Positions 15,415 to 24,808 are shown, numbered from the stretch's first letter. The stretch: DNA of 31,116 nt from CAYMFD01 sp964389475 (GCA_964389475.1 CAYMFD010000034.1:1-31116), one strand, 5' to 3'. The notes: generated by a model from the letters alone, not told the origin. Numbers and translations: made by a program.

Positions 15415-16098
15415 CTAAAACTTCAAATAGGCATTGATCTTGGTCCACAGCGTATGACGACCGGTAGCGCGAGTGAAGTCTGACAGGCGGTAATCTAGTG
15501 CAACCTCTACCTTCTTGATATCGGAGATCACATACCCTAGAGCAGGTACGACACGAATCTCCAAGTCTACCTCTGACTCCTGTAGTGAGCCCAGGTATTC
15601 GTTACCAAACTTGTAGTAAAACTCGCCTCGATCTACAGACTCTCCCTGTAGTGGTCTATCAAATGCAATGCGATAACGGAGCCTCACCTCTACATCCTGC
15701 TTTGGTCGCCATGTCTGATCAGACGCAATACGATGTGCAAGTCGGCGACCCTGTACTGGCGTCACGACCGTATACTGCTGTATGGTCCTATGTATGATAT
15801 CGCCGCCCTGCAACCGCACTTGATACCCAGCAGCTGCCTTGGTGTATAGACCCAGCTTGCGAGCACCGATTACCGATATATCTGTGAGTTGATGTGCTAT
15901 ACTCTCCCCGCCCAGCTCATCCCACGGTACTGCAGGTGAGCCTATACGAGTCTCGGTAGCACCTACTATCGTCCAGTCCGGATTGACCTTGGTACTAACA
16001 ACTAGGTCAGGCAGATATCCTACTCTAAAACTCGCCTGTGCATAGGCGTAACCAGCAATCACTACTGCTAGCAGGGCTGTTACAATAATCCGCACCAT
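15415..16098 (-). CDS. DUF2490-family outer-membrane protein
   Basis: This 227-aa exported protein has a signal peptide at about 1-20 (ending AGYAYAQ) and the alternating strands of a predicted outer-membrane barrel. It matches the DUF2490 pattern of Bacteroidota, in which arginine-rich strands such as VRLRYRIAFDRPL and a C-terminal NAYLKF aromatic end are typical. Function is unknown. The ATG at 16098 overlaps the stop codon of the upstream gene as TGATG, so translation of the two is coupled. A TTG one codon upstream is not needed. Confidence 0.78.
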   Translation of the reverse strand: MVRIIVTALLAVVIAGYAYAQASFRVGYLPDLVVSTKVNPDWTIVGATETRIGSPAVPWDELGGESIAHQLTDISVIGARKLGLYTKAAAGYQVRLQGGDIIHRTIQQYTVVTPVQGRRLAHRIASDQTWRPKQDVEVRLRYRIAFDRPLQGESVDRGEFYYKFGNEYLGSLQESEVDLEIRVVPALGYVISDIKKVEVALDYRLSDFTRATGRHTLWTKINAYLKF

Positions 16099-16676
16099 CA
16101 ATACTCTAGGTTGTCCATGTTACGTAATACTACCTGCTCGATACTAAGAACAGCACCAGCAGCGTCGAAGGTATACTCGTACCTGTTCTGCCCTTCTTCC
16201 TTGGTCTTAGCCTCTACCTCTATCTCATACCTATGCTGTACTTGGGCGGTGGGCTCTATACGGATAGCCTTGGCGATCTCTCTTACCTCGCCTACGAACT
16301 GATCCTGCACCTTTAACATCTTGATCTTGTAGTAGTCCTTGGCATTGAGGACCTCGCAGATAGCGGCCTGCACACTGTCTGGCAGTGTTTTAAACTCAAC
16401 CACCACCTCTACATCCTGTAGTCGTCCATCCTCGTAGAACTCCACGCTACACTTACGTCCTCCTACCTTACCCTTGGCCTCGATCGTGGTCCCACCCTGC
16501 GACTCTTCTCGGTACCACCTCCATCGTGTCTTGTCAGATAGTTGATTCACCAGATCTACAGCTGCCGTGGGGACAGCCGATCTTTTGATACGAGACTCCC
16601 GCTCTACCTTGAGCTGAGCAGACATAGTCTGAACACCTAGCAACAGTAGTAGAGAAACAATACACTTCCTTAACAT
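16098..16676 (-). CDS. Exported PepSY-like protein, unknown function
   Basis: This 192-aa product has a signal peptide (MLRKCIVSLLLLLGVQTMSAQ), taking the ATG at 16676; a start at 16721 would bury it behind 15 residues. The mature part has two similar halves, each with a short helix and strands: AVDLVNQLSDKTRWRWYREE then VEFYEDGRLQDVEVVVEF, and later a YEIEVEAKTKEEGQNRYEYT then FDAAGAVLSIEQVVL. This is the pattern of periplasmic PepSY/BLIP-like domains. It is the first gene of a coupled pair with the DUF2490 protein, so the two probably act together at the envelope, for example as a periplasmic partner and a barrel. No experimental role is known to me. Confidence 0.68.
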   Translation of the reverse strand: MLRKCIVSLLLLLGVQTMSAQLKVERESRIKRSAVPTAAVDLVNQLSDKTRWRWYREESQGGTTIEAKGKVGGRKCSVEFYEDGRLQDVEVVVEFKTLPDSVQAAICEVLNAKDYYKIKMLKVQDQFVGEVREIAKAIRIEPTAQVQHRYEIEVEAKTKEEGQNRYEYTFDAAGAVLSIEQVVLRNMDNLEY

Positions 16677-16899
16677 ATAACTTCGATCTATCAACTCGCC
16701 TGACCTGCTGTAGTCACTCACTGCTCTGACCTGCCACGATCATCTCACAGAAAAACTCTTGCTATCAGGCTATCTTATACAGGAGTGCAGACAAGTACAG
16801 ACGTATATTGTTTATAATCGACGGTTACATTCCTAGCCACTTTTGTACTCATTGGAAAATATCAAACGATCCTGTATGGTGATAGGCAAGGCAAATCAC

Positions 16900-16907
16900 T
16901 ACCTTTG
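16900..16907 (+). promoter_or_regulatory. -7 promoter element for hpd
   Basis: TACCTTTG matches the Bacteroidota -7 consensus TAnnTTTG and lies 54 bp upstream of the hpd ATG, predicting a leader of about 48 nt. No clear -33 TTG is seen. Confidence 0.55.
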
Positions 16908-16961
16908 GTCTGACGTAAGTACAGCGTACCGACGTTTCTTACACAACCAAGATAATCTACC

Positions 16962-18092
16962 ATGACGACAGCAACAGCAGAACAATCCAACGTAGTGACG
17001 AGTACGGACTTCATGCCTATTAATGGCACCGACTATGTAGAAATGTATGTCAGTAATGCCAAGCAAGCTGCCCACTTTTACAAGTCTGCTTTCGGCTACC
17101 AGTCACTAGCATATGCAGGACTAGAGACGGGTCTCCGCGACAGAGAATCCTACGTCCTGGTACAAGATAAGATACGCCTAGTCCTTACCTCACCGCTGCA
17201 TAGTGGCACGGACTTGGGTCGGCACATCGACCAGCATGGCGATGGCGTCAAGGTATGTGCCTTGTGGGTAGATGACGCTAGGTATGCCTACGAAGCAGCC
17301 ATGGAGAGAGGCGCAAGGTCTTACATGGAGCCGACCGTCGAAAAAGACGACAATGGACACGTAGTACGATCAGGCATCTACACGTATGGAGAGACAGTAC
17401 ACATTTTTGTCGAACGCAAAAACTACAATGGCGTCTTCCTACCTGGCTATCAAAAGTGGGAACACCACTACAATCCAGAACCTGTAGGTCTCAAATATGT
17501 CGACCACATGGTAGGAAATGTTGAGCTGGGTCAGATGGACGTGTGGGTTAAGTTTTACGAGGATGTCCTGGGCTTTAAGCAGATCCTCTCATTTGATGAC
17601 AATGATATCAGTACCGAGTACACAGCGCTGATGAGTAAGGTCATGAGTAATGGCAATGGCCGCATCAAGTTTCCCATCAATGAGCCTGCTGAGGGCAAGA
17701 AGAAGTCACAAATAGATGAGTACCTAGATTTCTACGAAGGTGCTGGTGTACAACACGTGGCACTTGCTACGGACGATATCGTCAAAACGGTAACCGCACT
17801 GCGAGATAGAGGTATAGAGTTTCTCCAAGTACCTACTACCTACTATGACGTACTAGAAGACAGAGTAGGCAAGATCGATGAGGATATCGACAGCCTTCGC
17901 AACCTTGGCATCCTTGTAGACAGAGATGACGAAGGGTACCTGCTACAGATCTTTACTAAGACGGTCAATCCGCGTCCTACGATGTTTTTCGAAATCATCC
18001 AGCGCAAGGGAGCCACTAGTTTCGGTAAGGGTAACTTCAAGGCCCTATTTGAGGCTATAGAGCGAGAGCAAGAGCGACGCGGTACACTGTAA
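16962..18092 (+). CDS. hpd: 4-hydroxyphenylpyruvate dioxygenase
   Basis: This non-haem iron enzyme converts 4-hydroxyphenylpyruvate to homogentisate, the second step of tyrosine catabolism. The 376-aa product has two vicinal-oxygen-chelate domains, about 22-160 and 175-345. Iron ligands are visible as His182 (YVDHMVGNV), His265 (VQHVALAT) and Glu344 (MFFEIIQRKG). The C-terminal GATSFGKGNFKALFEAIEREQ is diagnostic for HPPD and distinguishes it from hydroxymandelate synthase. No other homogentisate-pathway gene is in the window. It has its own promoter at 16900 and ends two bases before the convergent ku gene. Confidence 0.96.
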   Translation: MTTATAEQSNVVTSTDFMPINGTDYVEMYVSNAKQAAHFYKSAFGYQSLAYAGLETGLRDRESYVLVQDKIRLVLTSPLHSGTDLGRHIDQHGDGVKVCALWVDDARYAYEAAMERGARSYMEPTVEKDDNGHVVRSGIYTYGETVHIFVERKNYNGVFLPGYQKWEHHYNPEPVGLKYVDHMVGNVELGQMDVWVKFYEDVLGFKQILSFDDNDISTEYTALMSKVMSNGNGRIKFPINEPAEGKKKSQIDEYLDFYEGAGVQHVALATDDIVKTVTALRDRGIEFLQVPTTYYDVLEDRVGKIDEDIDSLRNLGILVDRDDEGYLLQIFTKTVNPRPTMFFEIIQRKGATSFGKGNFKALFEAIEREQERRGTL

Positions 18093-18094
18093 TA

Positions 18095-18877
18095 CTACCC
18101 TGCTTTCTTAGCGGCTTCGATACTTTGTTTTAAGGCGACCATGATATCTACCACAGGTGCAGCATCATCCGCATCAGAGTCGGTTACGATCTCCTTGCCC
18201 TCGATCTTGTCATTGACTAGGTCTAGCAGAGCATCTCGGTAACGATCTGTAAAGTCGACTTCCTCGAATGGCTTAGAGAGGCTCTTTATGAGGGTGTGGG
18301 CGAGGGCGAGCTGCGCCTCGTCGACCTCGACAGCCCCTAGATCAGGCACATCGTCCATAGATCGCACCTCGTAAGGATATCGCAGTTTATACATAACGAT
18401 ACCATCACCCTGCGGGCAGAGCAGCACTACGTCTTCTCGGTCTCGTAGGATGATCCGTCCGACGGCAGCCCTGCCACTACTCTTGAGTGCCGTCACTAAC
18501 AGGGCAAACGTAGGTATACCTATCTCACCATTGGGGCCGACGAAATAGACGGCCTCGTATCGAGACGGATGCACCTCATCTACATCTACGAATGCCTCGA
18601 TCTCCAAGGTACGGGTGCTCTCTAGCTTGACGGCCTTGAGCTCTTCCTTGGTCAGGACGACGTACTGGTCAGGCTCGTATTCGTAGCCCTTGACGATGTC
18701 TGACTTGCCTACTGGATCATCAGTAATAGCGTCGACCTTCTTGTAGCGTACCCGATTATTAGTGTGCTTATTGAGTTGCCTAAAACTGACAGAGCTACCC
18801 GTCTCGATTGCATTAAACACCTGTACAGGTATCGTCACTAGCGAAAATCTCAAATGCCCCTTCCAGATAGACCTCAT
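18095..18877 (-). CDS. ku: Ku protein, non-homologous end joining
   Basis: Bacterial Ku forms a homodimeric ring that threads onto double-strand DNA ends and recruits the ligase LigD. The 260-aa product starts with the signature MRSIWKGHLRFSLVTIPVQVF, followed by FRQLNKHTNNRVRYKKVD and the core strand VKGYEYEPDQYVVLT. It ends in a short polar C-terminal tail with AAPVVDIMVALKQSIEAAKK, which in other Ku proteins serves partner binding. The length is normal. No ligD lies in the window, although the two are often adjacent. It follows the lipoprotein gene by 76 bp and is convergent with hpd. Confidence 0.95.
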   Translation of the reverse strand: MRSIWKGHLRFSLVTIPVQVFNAIETGSSVSFRQLNKHTNNRVRYKKVDAITDDPVGKSDIVKGYEYEPDQYVVLTKEELKAVKLESTRTLEIEAFVDVDEVHPSRYEAVYFVGPNGEIGIPTFALLVTALKSSGRAAVGRIILRDREDVVLLCPQGDGIVMYKLRYPYEVRSMDDVPDLGAVEVDEAQLALAHTLIKSLSKPFEEVDFTDRYRDALLDLVNDKIEGKEIVTDSDADDAAPVVDIMVALKQSIEAAKKAG

Positions 18878-18953
18878 CGTATGTGCTTTTGCTTTACATA
18901 AGGTGCAATAGCCATGCCATCAGCTGGTAATCAATGTACTGCGGCCTACCCCC

Positions 18954-20111
18954 TTAGTTAAACCTCTCCGATCTGATCGCCTCCGAGAGCTCTACCTTCA
19001 TCAAGTCACCGACTAAGGCGATCATATCATCCGCCTCGGGCAGTCGGATCGTCGGGTCATTACTTATACCTGCACGTGTACCCTTGCTTAGGGCCCGGCG
19101 ATCACCTCTAAAGTTGATCGTCCGTTCGTCATACCGTGCTAAAGCTGTCACAGGCACTTCATTTAAAACAGACCTAGACGCATAGTCTATATAGACCATC
19201 CTAGCCAAAATCTCTGCCTCTCTTATGTACCTCACTGACCTGACTCGAGCAGACAGGGTATCGTAAGTGAGCCGAACGCTAACATTACTGAGGCTATCAC
19301 GACGACTGATATGCTGCACTTTCTCTCTACTCCGCTCCACTACTCGCTCCTCAGTCCATCGATCTCGCTCGATAGTACCAGGGGAAACCTGGATCCGATC
19401 AAACTCTATCACCACCTTGATATCTGGAGCATACTGAGGATCATAGTAGGTGTACTCCGTCCAGTCTGTACTCAACGCAGCAAGGTCTAGACTCGATAGT
19501 CGTCGGTAGGCTGACGCGGGTATGTAGTCATTAGACAAGTTGTCAAATGCAACAGCCACTCTATTAGTACCTAGGTAGTGAGCCTGCCTTACTAGCTCCT
19601 GCACATCTCTGTACGTTGGCGAAAAACTCTGTACTATATTAAAGCTTGCCCACGCCTGCCTTGCTGACGCTTTATCCTTGAGGTCCAGTAATGCTACACC
19701 TTGATCATAGTACATAGCTGTAGCTTGGGTGCGAGCCTGTGTGATAGACTGAGCGAGATCATACTTCTTAAATACTGCGAGGTAACCATCCTTACTGACT
19801 AGAGGCAGGAATGCTTCTATGCGTTGCTGGCGAGCCCTCATGGTATTATAAAGACGATATACCGCTGCCCATGATTGCGGGCTATTACGCAGTTTTAATA
19901 ACTCAATCTCATCGATGTCTCGCTGCATTACTTTTGCATAGGCCTCCTCGAGACCTTTGACATGCTGTGTCTTTGGTGAGTCCTGTCCATGAAGTTTTCT
20001 GGCTGCGAAATCGATGGCTTGATCGTACTGCCCCTTATCTACCATCGTCTGCACACTTCTACACGATACGAGCAGGAGCAATGCGCTTGTAATTGTAAGT
20101 GCTGTTTTCAT
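18954..20111 (-). CDS. Putative lipoprotein with helical repeat region
   Basis: The ATG at 20111 gives a 385-aa product with signal peptide and lipobox (MKTALTITSALLLLVSC, Cys17). An upstream in-frame ATG at 20201 would precede the signal by 30 residues and is rejected. The N-terminal half (about 18-190) is helical with a tetratricopeptide flavour (KGQYDQAIDFAARKL, AMYYDQGVALLDLKDKASARQAW). The second half is strand-rich and contains charged stretches such as ERDRWTEERVVERSREKVQ. I recognise it only as a type of conserved Bacteroidota lipoprotein of unknown role. It may be co-transcribed with ku 76 bp downstream, but no functional link is evident. Confidence 0.7.
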   Translation of the reverse strand: MKTALTITSALLLLVSCRSVQTMVDKGQYDQAIDFAARKLHGQDSPKTQHVKGLEEAYAKVMQRDIDEIELLKLRNSPQSWAAVYRLYNTMRARQQRIEAFLPLVSKDGYLAVFKKYDLAQSITQARTQATAMYYDQGVALLDLKDKASARQAWASFNIVQSFSPTYRDVQELVRQAHYLGTNRVAVAFDNLSNDYIPASAYRRLSSLDLAALSTDWTEYTYYDPQYAPDIKVVIEFDRIQVSPGTIERDRWTEERVVERSREKVQHISRRDSLSNVSVRLTYDTLSARVRSVRYIREAEILARMVYIDYASRSVLNEVPVTALARYDERTINFRGDRRALSKGTRAGISNDPTIRLPEADDMIALVGDLMKVELSEAIRSERFN

Positions 20112-20248
20112 AAGTAGGCGTTTTTGGTTGATCACAATGGCTCGGCACAACTTTCTGTACCAAGTGCTTATAGAGCGACTATGCATGGGCTGAGGTAGCA
20201 TAGCAAGGCCTCTTTACCGAAAATTTAACCTTACAATCTGCCCCAGCA

Positions 20249-20262
20249 TGTGACCAGTCACA
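20249..20262. promoter_or_regulatory. CRP/FNR-like dyad
   Basis: TGTGAC-CA-GTCACA is a perfect 14-bp dyad between divergent genes, 88 bp before the DUF3078 ATG and about 138 bp before the lipoprotein ATG. Its half-sites match CRP-type TGTGA/TCACA, but the spacer is 4 bp and the E. coli site has 6. Regulation by a CRP/FNR-family protein is a guess. Confidence 0.4.
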
Positions 20263-20349
20263 ACAACCTTCGTCTATGATTATGGTGGTGAATAGTTGTA
20301 GTTCGCCAAGAAATATTAATTTCACATTATCAAATAATCTATATATAAT

Positions 20350-21294
20350 ATGATTCGAATTTTCACATTACTATGCTTCGTATGCCTAGCAATAGGAGTA
20401 CAAGCTCAGACTCTAGAAGAACTACAGTCTCAAATGTCAACCCTGGAAGCAGAGCTAGCTGAGACTACAGCTAAATCTGATGACCTCAAGGCCAGAATAG
20501 GCAGTCTCGACGACGAGATCAAGAAACTATCTGGCTGGAGAACAAGTTTTAGCGGTCTTGTTGGTTTTAACTTTAACAGTAGTGACCAGTGGCAAGCAAA
20601 CGGTGACAACGCTACCTCTGAGTCTAGTGCTTTAAACATAGGACTTACTGCTACTGCTAATAAACTACAGGAAAAGACATTCTGGAGAAACAAACTACTC
20701 TGGGCTAAGTCATGGCAAGATGTTGATACCCCTACGGAGACAGCTCTAGGTGTAGACGATCAACTACTAGCTGATGGGGGTGTCGCTGACATACTTAACA
20801 TTGCGTCACTTTACGGTTATAAGTTCAGCCCATTCTTAGCAGCATCTGCCCTAGGTGAGCTTAACACATCTGTGCAGAACTTCCTCGCTCCTGGTACAGC
20901 TGATATAGGGGTTGGTGTTACGTGGACGCCTGATATCGATGACCTAGTAGTTGTCTTTCACCCACTTAACTACCGTTACACATGGTTAGCTGATGGTAAA
21001 GGAGACGCAGTAGGTGGTCTAGGCCTGAAGCTACGTGCTGATTACAACCGTACTTTTGACTTCGCTGGTAAGTCATTCGCATGGTCTAGTACATTTACAT
21101 CTTACATTCCTTATGAGGCAGCTGCTGATGATGCGCCTACTCTCAATGAGTACACATGGTTAAATACACTTGCGTTTGATCTATGGCAAGGTATCGGTGT
21201 CGGAGTTAACTTCGGTATCCGTCAAGCAGAGTTTGAAGTAGAAGATTTACAGTCATTTTACTCTGTAGGTCTGAGCTATGGCTTCGCTAGATAA
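20350..21294 (+). CDS. DUF3078-family outer-membrane protein
   Basis: This 314-aa exported protein has a signal peptide at about 1-19 (ending IGVQAQ). A short coiled coil follows (about 20-60, LEELQSQMSTLEAELAETTAK then DDLKARIGSLDDEIKKL). The rest is a DUF3078 beta-barrel with GWRTSFSGLVGFNFNSSDQW near its start and YSVGLSYGFAR at the end. DUF3078 proteins are common outer-membrane proteins of Bacteroidota with no known activity. The coiled coil before the barrel may trimerise or reach through the periplasm. Codons such as GCT, GGT and AAC are frequent, which may reflect high expression. A strong bidirectional terminator follows. Confidence 0.85.
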   Translation: MIRIFTLLCFVCLAIGVQAQTLEELQSQMSTLEAELAETTAKSDDLKARIGSLDDEIKKLSGWRTSFSGLVGFNFNSSDQWQANGDNATSESSALNIGLTATANKLQEKTFWRNKLLWAKSWQDVDTPTETALGVDDQLLADGGVADILNIASLYGYKFSPFLAASALGELNTSVQNFLAPGTADIGVGVTWTPDIDDLVVVFHPLNYRYTWLADGKGDAVGGLGLKLRADYNRTFDFAGKSFAWSSTFTSYIPYEAAADDAPTLNEYTWLNTLAFDLWQGIGVGVNFGIRQAEFEVEDLQSFYSVGLSYGFAR

Positions 21295-21316
21295 GCGATC
21301 ATATCAACCTTAAATA

Positions 21317-21357
21317 AAAAAGGGTTGTCGTCTCGGTTAGAGATGGCAACCCTTTTT
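21317..21357. terminator. Bidirectional Rho-independent terminator
   Basis: AAAAAGGGTTG (21317-21327) pairs with CAACCCTTTTT (21347-21357). The stem extends inward through TCTC (21331-21334) and GAGA (21340-21343) around a GGTTA loop. Runs of T follow the stem on both strands. It lies between the convergent DUF3078 gene and the small gene at 21384-21590 and should stop transcription from both sides. Confidence 0.88.
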
Positions 21358-21383
21358 TTATTGCTTAGTCTTTGGGAAGGGGT

Positions 21384-21590
21384 CTAGGTTGTTTCTTCTT
21401 CCTTTGCTGCTTCTCCTAAAGCCTCTGGATTAATTACATTGAATACGCCGCTCTCATAATCCTGCATAAACTGCGATCTCTTAACTCTGCTACGAGCATT
21501 ACTGTTGACATATCGAAAAGAGATAAAGCTCTTCGACGCATCGATAATCCTAATGTTGATACCTTGTAATGTCATCAAAAGTGTTTTCAT
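21384..21590 (-). CDS. Small hypothetical protein, 68 aa
   Basis: This small product begins MKTLLMTLQGINIRIIDASKS at the ATG of 21590. A start at 21650 would add a hydrophobic 20-residue extension and is less likely. It is hydrophilic after residue 20, with a basic patch (NARSRVKRS) followed by an acidic C-terminal tail (EAAKEEETT), and has no domain I recognise. A strong terminator just beyond its stop codon supports a real transcript. Function is unknown. Confidence 0.5.
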   Translation of the reverse strand: MKTLLMTLQGINIRIIDASKSFISFRYVNSNARSRVKRSQFMQDYESGVFNVINPEALGEAAKEEETT

Positions 21591-21670
21591 TGGGTGATAA
21601 AATAAAAGCTCAAAAGATAACCCAAAAAAGGGCCTCATGCAAGTAATCAACCAATTATAATTTGGTTAAG

Positions 21671-24600
21671 CTATCTTATTAAAGTAATCGTGCCCGTTGT
21701 CACCGCTCTCTGACGGGTTGTTACGGATAGATATTCGAGCTGATATACATACACCCCTGTCGAGGCAAGGCGACCACGGTAGAGACCATCCCATACCCAT
21801 CGTCCAGATAGATCCGGCACTCGCTGTTCGTGTACTAGACTGCCCCATCGATCATAGACAGCCATACGTATCACCTGCTGTATTGACGGGTGAGCGACCT
21901 CCCATTCGTCATTGACACTATCACCATTAGGGCTAAATATATTGGCTAATACTACCGGCGGTTGTTCTTCAACGATGAGTACTACAGCGTACGTCGATGT
22001 ACATCCTATCAGGTCCACAACCTCTACAGTCACAACCTGACCAGCGGCACTGCCTACCACTGGTGCTAGGCAATCTGCACATGATAGTCCAGTAGCAGAC
22101 CAGACTATTGTAGCTATCTCGTCAGCCCACTCGAGCAGTATGTCGATGCTATCACCTTGAGTGATGTTGACTGTATCCACTATGGTAAATATGCTGGCAC
22201 TAGGCACATCGACCATCACGGAGTCACTACCTGTACAGCCATTACTATCTACAACGCTAAATACCTGAAGCCCTTGCATATCCTGTGGTACAGCCCAGAC
22301 GCCGACAGCATCATTAGTCTCCTCACCATTGTATAGAAGTGAAGTGACTGGTAACTGGCTGAAGACACTACCAAACACAAGCGCTGCGGTATCCGTCGAG
22401 CAAGGTAGCTCCTGCACGAAGAGGTCTATCTCAGGTAGGTCGGGTGATTGTAGAGTAATCGACGTATCAATAGTACAGCCTACACTATCGGTCACCATTA
22501 TCGTATACGTACCTGCGGCCAAATTATCAATGATCGGACCTGCTACACCATTGCCATACACAACCTCAATAGGCCCATTGCTAGTCACTGCGCTGACCTC
22601 TATACTACCGTCGGTGGCGCCGTCGCATGATATGCCAAAACCTGTATAGTCACTGGTTAGGATATCGATCTCTAGTGGCACAGGTTCTAAGATAGTCGCA
22701 TCAAGTATGGCTGTATTGCCCAATCGATCGATAACACGGACCTGATATTCTCCCGGAAGTACGTCCACAAATGAGAAAAATGAAGGGGGAACGGAAAACT
22801 CTTCTCGTATAACCGTCCCATTTTGTAGCAATTGAATTGTGTATGATGGGAGTCCACCTCCCCAAACCATATCTATCTCACCACCATCTACGCCATCGCA
22901 GCCCACTGGCGTCACGTTACGAAGCAAAACTATCTCACAGTCAACCGATACAACATTGATGATCACAAGACTATCACATGCACCCGTTCGTGGGAAAGAG
23001 ACAGTGTCAGATGCGGATTGAGTATACACCTCTCCCCCTATCAAAATGCTATCACCTTCACATACGAAGCTAGTGGCTAAAATATTAAAGGGAAGTAATT
23101 GATCCTCTAAGGTAAGCTCGACTATACTATCGCAACCACCCTGACCTACTAGTTCTACTAGGTAGGTGCCTGCCTCCGCGAAAGCCCGATTACCTATACG
23201 AAGGGTATCACTAAAGCAAAGTGTCTGACTTGTGGCGGTAGTATCATTGACCAATACATCAACTTGCGAAACGACGGCAAGGCTGCATGGCGTACCAGCT
23301 CGCATTGTAAAGTACTGACCACTTTCTATGACCACGATGTCGTCTATCATCAGCGAATCGCCGCCACAGATGACATAGTTCTCGACAATGGTATCAAGCA
23401 TCGACTCACTGATAGTCCATCGGATGATGCTATCACAGCCGTTAACGCCGCTCCTAACCTGGTCATATACCGCAGGCATCGTGAAGTCTGCACCATCGAT
23501 AGTTATAAAATCACCTGGGCATAGCATAGTATCTACACGTCCTAGTGTAGTATCTCTAACCGTCACAGTGACTGCATACGTGGTATCACAACCTATACTC
23601 GCCGCTCGATCAAACTCCCAAAACCCTAACTCACACAGCAACGTATCGCTGAGAGTAGCGCAGGTACCTTCACAGATATCAAAGGATAGCTCTACTCGTA
23701 TATTATCTGCCTCCCTTACCTGGATGACGATACTACTATCACAATCACCACCACTGCCCTGCCTATCTAGCAGAAATAGCCCTGCCTCACAGATCGTAGT
23801 ATCAAATACCTCGATGCACAATCCAGAACAAAGCGTCGTATCTATGGTAAACTGTAAATTAGGCACCACCTCGACAATCACTCGTCGTATAGTATCACAC
23901 CCGATACCAGTGGCGGAGACGAGTATGTCGTAGATCCCTTGATTACAAATAACGCTATCCCCTACGGTGGTACAGCTGGACTCACATATCTCTACGCTGA
24001 CCGTATCTCGCAGTAGGTTAAGAACCTCTATAGTGTCGCAGACGGTCGGGCCCACATTGCAAGCGTTACTACCCGTCACACATACTTCGTAGGTCCCTGA
24101 GGCTAGTAGTGTATCCCAGCTCTGTGTCATTGCTACTGTATCCTGATTGAGCTCCCACAAAAACTCCGTAGCGCCAATCTCCCGGTCTATATCTACAACT
24201 ATCGTATCGTTGCTACAGTATGAGTCTTGCACGATTATCGTACCGGTGCTGTCGAGCGGAGCCACCTCGGTAGTCCCCGACTGTACGGACATGGTCCAGT
24301 CGCAGTTATCACCAGCTGAGCCATCCATAACCAGGTAATAGTACTGGCCTACGGTCAGGTCATTCATAAACAAGGTGCCCGTCTGGCCCTGCCGTATCTG
24401 AAAAAAACCGCCTATGCAATTACTCTTTTGCGTAAATGTCTCGCAGTCTAGGCTTTCATATATCGCCATCTGCAGTCCGCTGAATAGGAAGAAATTGTCG
24501 CAGTTGCTGACGGATATATCAACCTCTAGTGTCTCTGAGCCAGCTAGGAAAGCAATCCACTGAGCATTCTCGACACCAAAGACACAAAAGTCTGGCGGGG

Positions 24601-24775
24601 CCTCACCCCTCACATTGCTATCGTGCCTACCCTGAAATCCATCAATATCACAGATGATACAAGCCTCGTTGCAGAATGGCGTCATCTCAAACGGAGCTTC
24701 ACAGATGGTCGGTTGCCCATATGCAATGCTAGTAATGACAAAAAAAGAAAAGTAGAGTGAGAGGTATCGAAACAT
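21671..24775 (-). CDS. Cell-surface protein with SprB-like repeats and T9SS type B sorting domain
   Basis: This 1034-aa exported protein has a signal peptide at 1-20 (ending IAYG). A Cys-rich N-terminal domain (about 21-165, with CNEACIICDIDGFQGR) is of a type seen in Saprospiraceae surface proteins. Residues about 258-610 hold roughly seven degenerate 50-60-residue repeats built on C.GD.l.i, a Gly-Tyr turn, and GCDSI. They are followed by two SprB-like repeats (about 620-700 and 700-778, with GSIEVSAVTSNGPIEVVYGNG and LAAGTYTIMVTDSVGC). The C terminus (about 944-1034) is the gliding-motility-associated domain NIFSPNGDSVNDEW, MAVYDRWGSLVHE, WDGLYRG, STGVYVYQLEY. That domain sends proteins through the type IX system. 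A surface adhesin is likely. It begins 33 bp after the M23 peptidase gene and may share its transcript. Confidence 0.9.
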   Translation of the reverse strand: MFRYLSLYFSFFVITSIAYGQPTICEAPFEMTPFCNEACIICDIDGFQGRHDSNVRGEAPPDFCVFGVENAQWIAFLAGSETLEVDISVSNCDNFFLFSGLQMAIYESLDCETFTQKSNCIGGFFQIRQGQTGTLFMNDLTVGQYYYLVMDGSAGDNCDWTMSVQSGTTEVAPLDSTGTIIVQDSYCSNDTIVVDIDREIGATEFLWELNQDTVAMTQSWDTLLASGTYEVCVTGSNACNVGPTVCDTIEVLNLLRDTVSVEICESSCTTVGDSVICNQGIYDILVSATGIGCDTIRRVIVEVVPNLQFTIDTTLCSGLCIEVFDTTICEAGLFLLDRQGSGGDCDSSIVIQVREADNIRVELSFDICEGTCATLSDTLLCELGFWEFDRAASIGCDTTYAVTVTVRDTTLGRVDTMLCPGDFITIDGADFTMPAVYDQVRSGVNGCDSIIRWTISESMLDTIVENYVICGGDSLMIDDIVVIESGQYFTMRAGTPCSLAVVSQVDVLVNDTTATSQTLCFSDTLRIGNRAFAEAGTYLVELVGQGGCDSIVELTLEDQLLPFNILATSFVCEGDSILIGGEVYTQSASDTVSFPRTGACDSLVIINVVSVDCEIVLLRNVTPVGCDGVDGGEIDMVWGGGLPSYTIQLLQNGTVIREEFSVPPSFFSFVDVLPGEYQVRVIDRLGNTAILDATILEPVPLEIDILTSDYTGFGISCDGATDGSIEVSAVTSNGPIEVVYGNGVAGPIIDNLAAGTYTIMVTDSVGCTIDTSITLQSPDLPEIDLFVQELPCSTDTAALVFGSVFSQLPVTSLLYNGEETNDAVGVWAVPQDMQGLQVFSVVDSNGCTGSDSVMVDVPSASIFTIVDTVNITQGDSIDILLEWADEIATIVWSATGLSCADCLAPVVGSAAGQVVTVEVVDLIGCTSTYAVVLIVEEQPPVVLANIFSPNGDSVNDEWEVAHPSIQQVIRMAVYDRWGSLVHEQRVPDLSGRWVWDGLYRGRLASTGVYVYQLEYLSVTTRQRAVTTGTITLIR

Positions 24776-24808
24776 TGATCGTAAAGGTACTCCCTAATAC
24801 CACAAATA

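Noticed and set aside
23388..23933. 181-codon plus-strand frame inside the T9SS surface-protein gene
   Set aside because: It is antisense to the repeat region, rich in Ser, Val and Thr as expected for the complement of that sequence, and has no own features.
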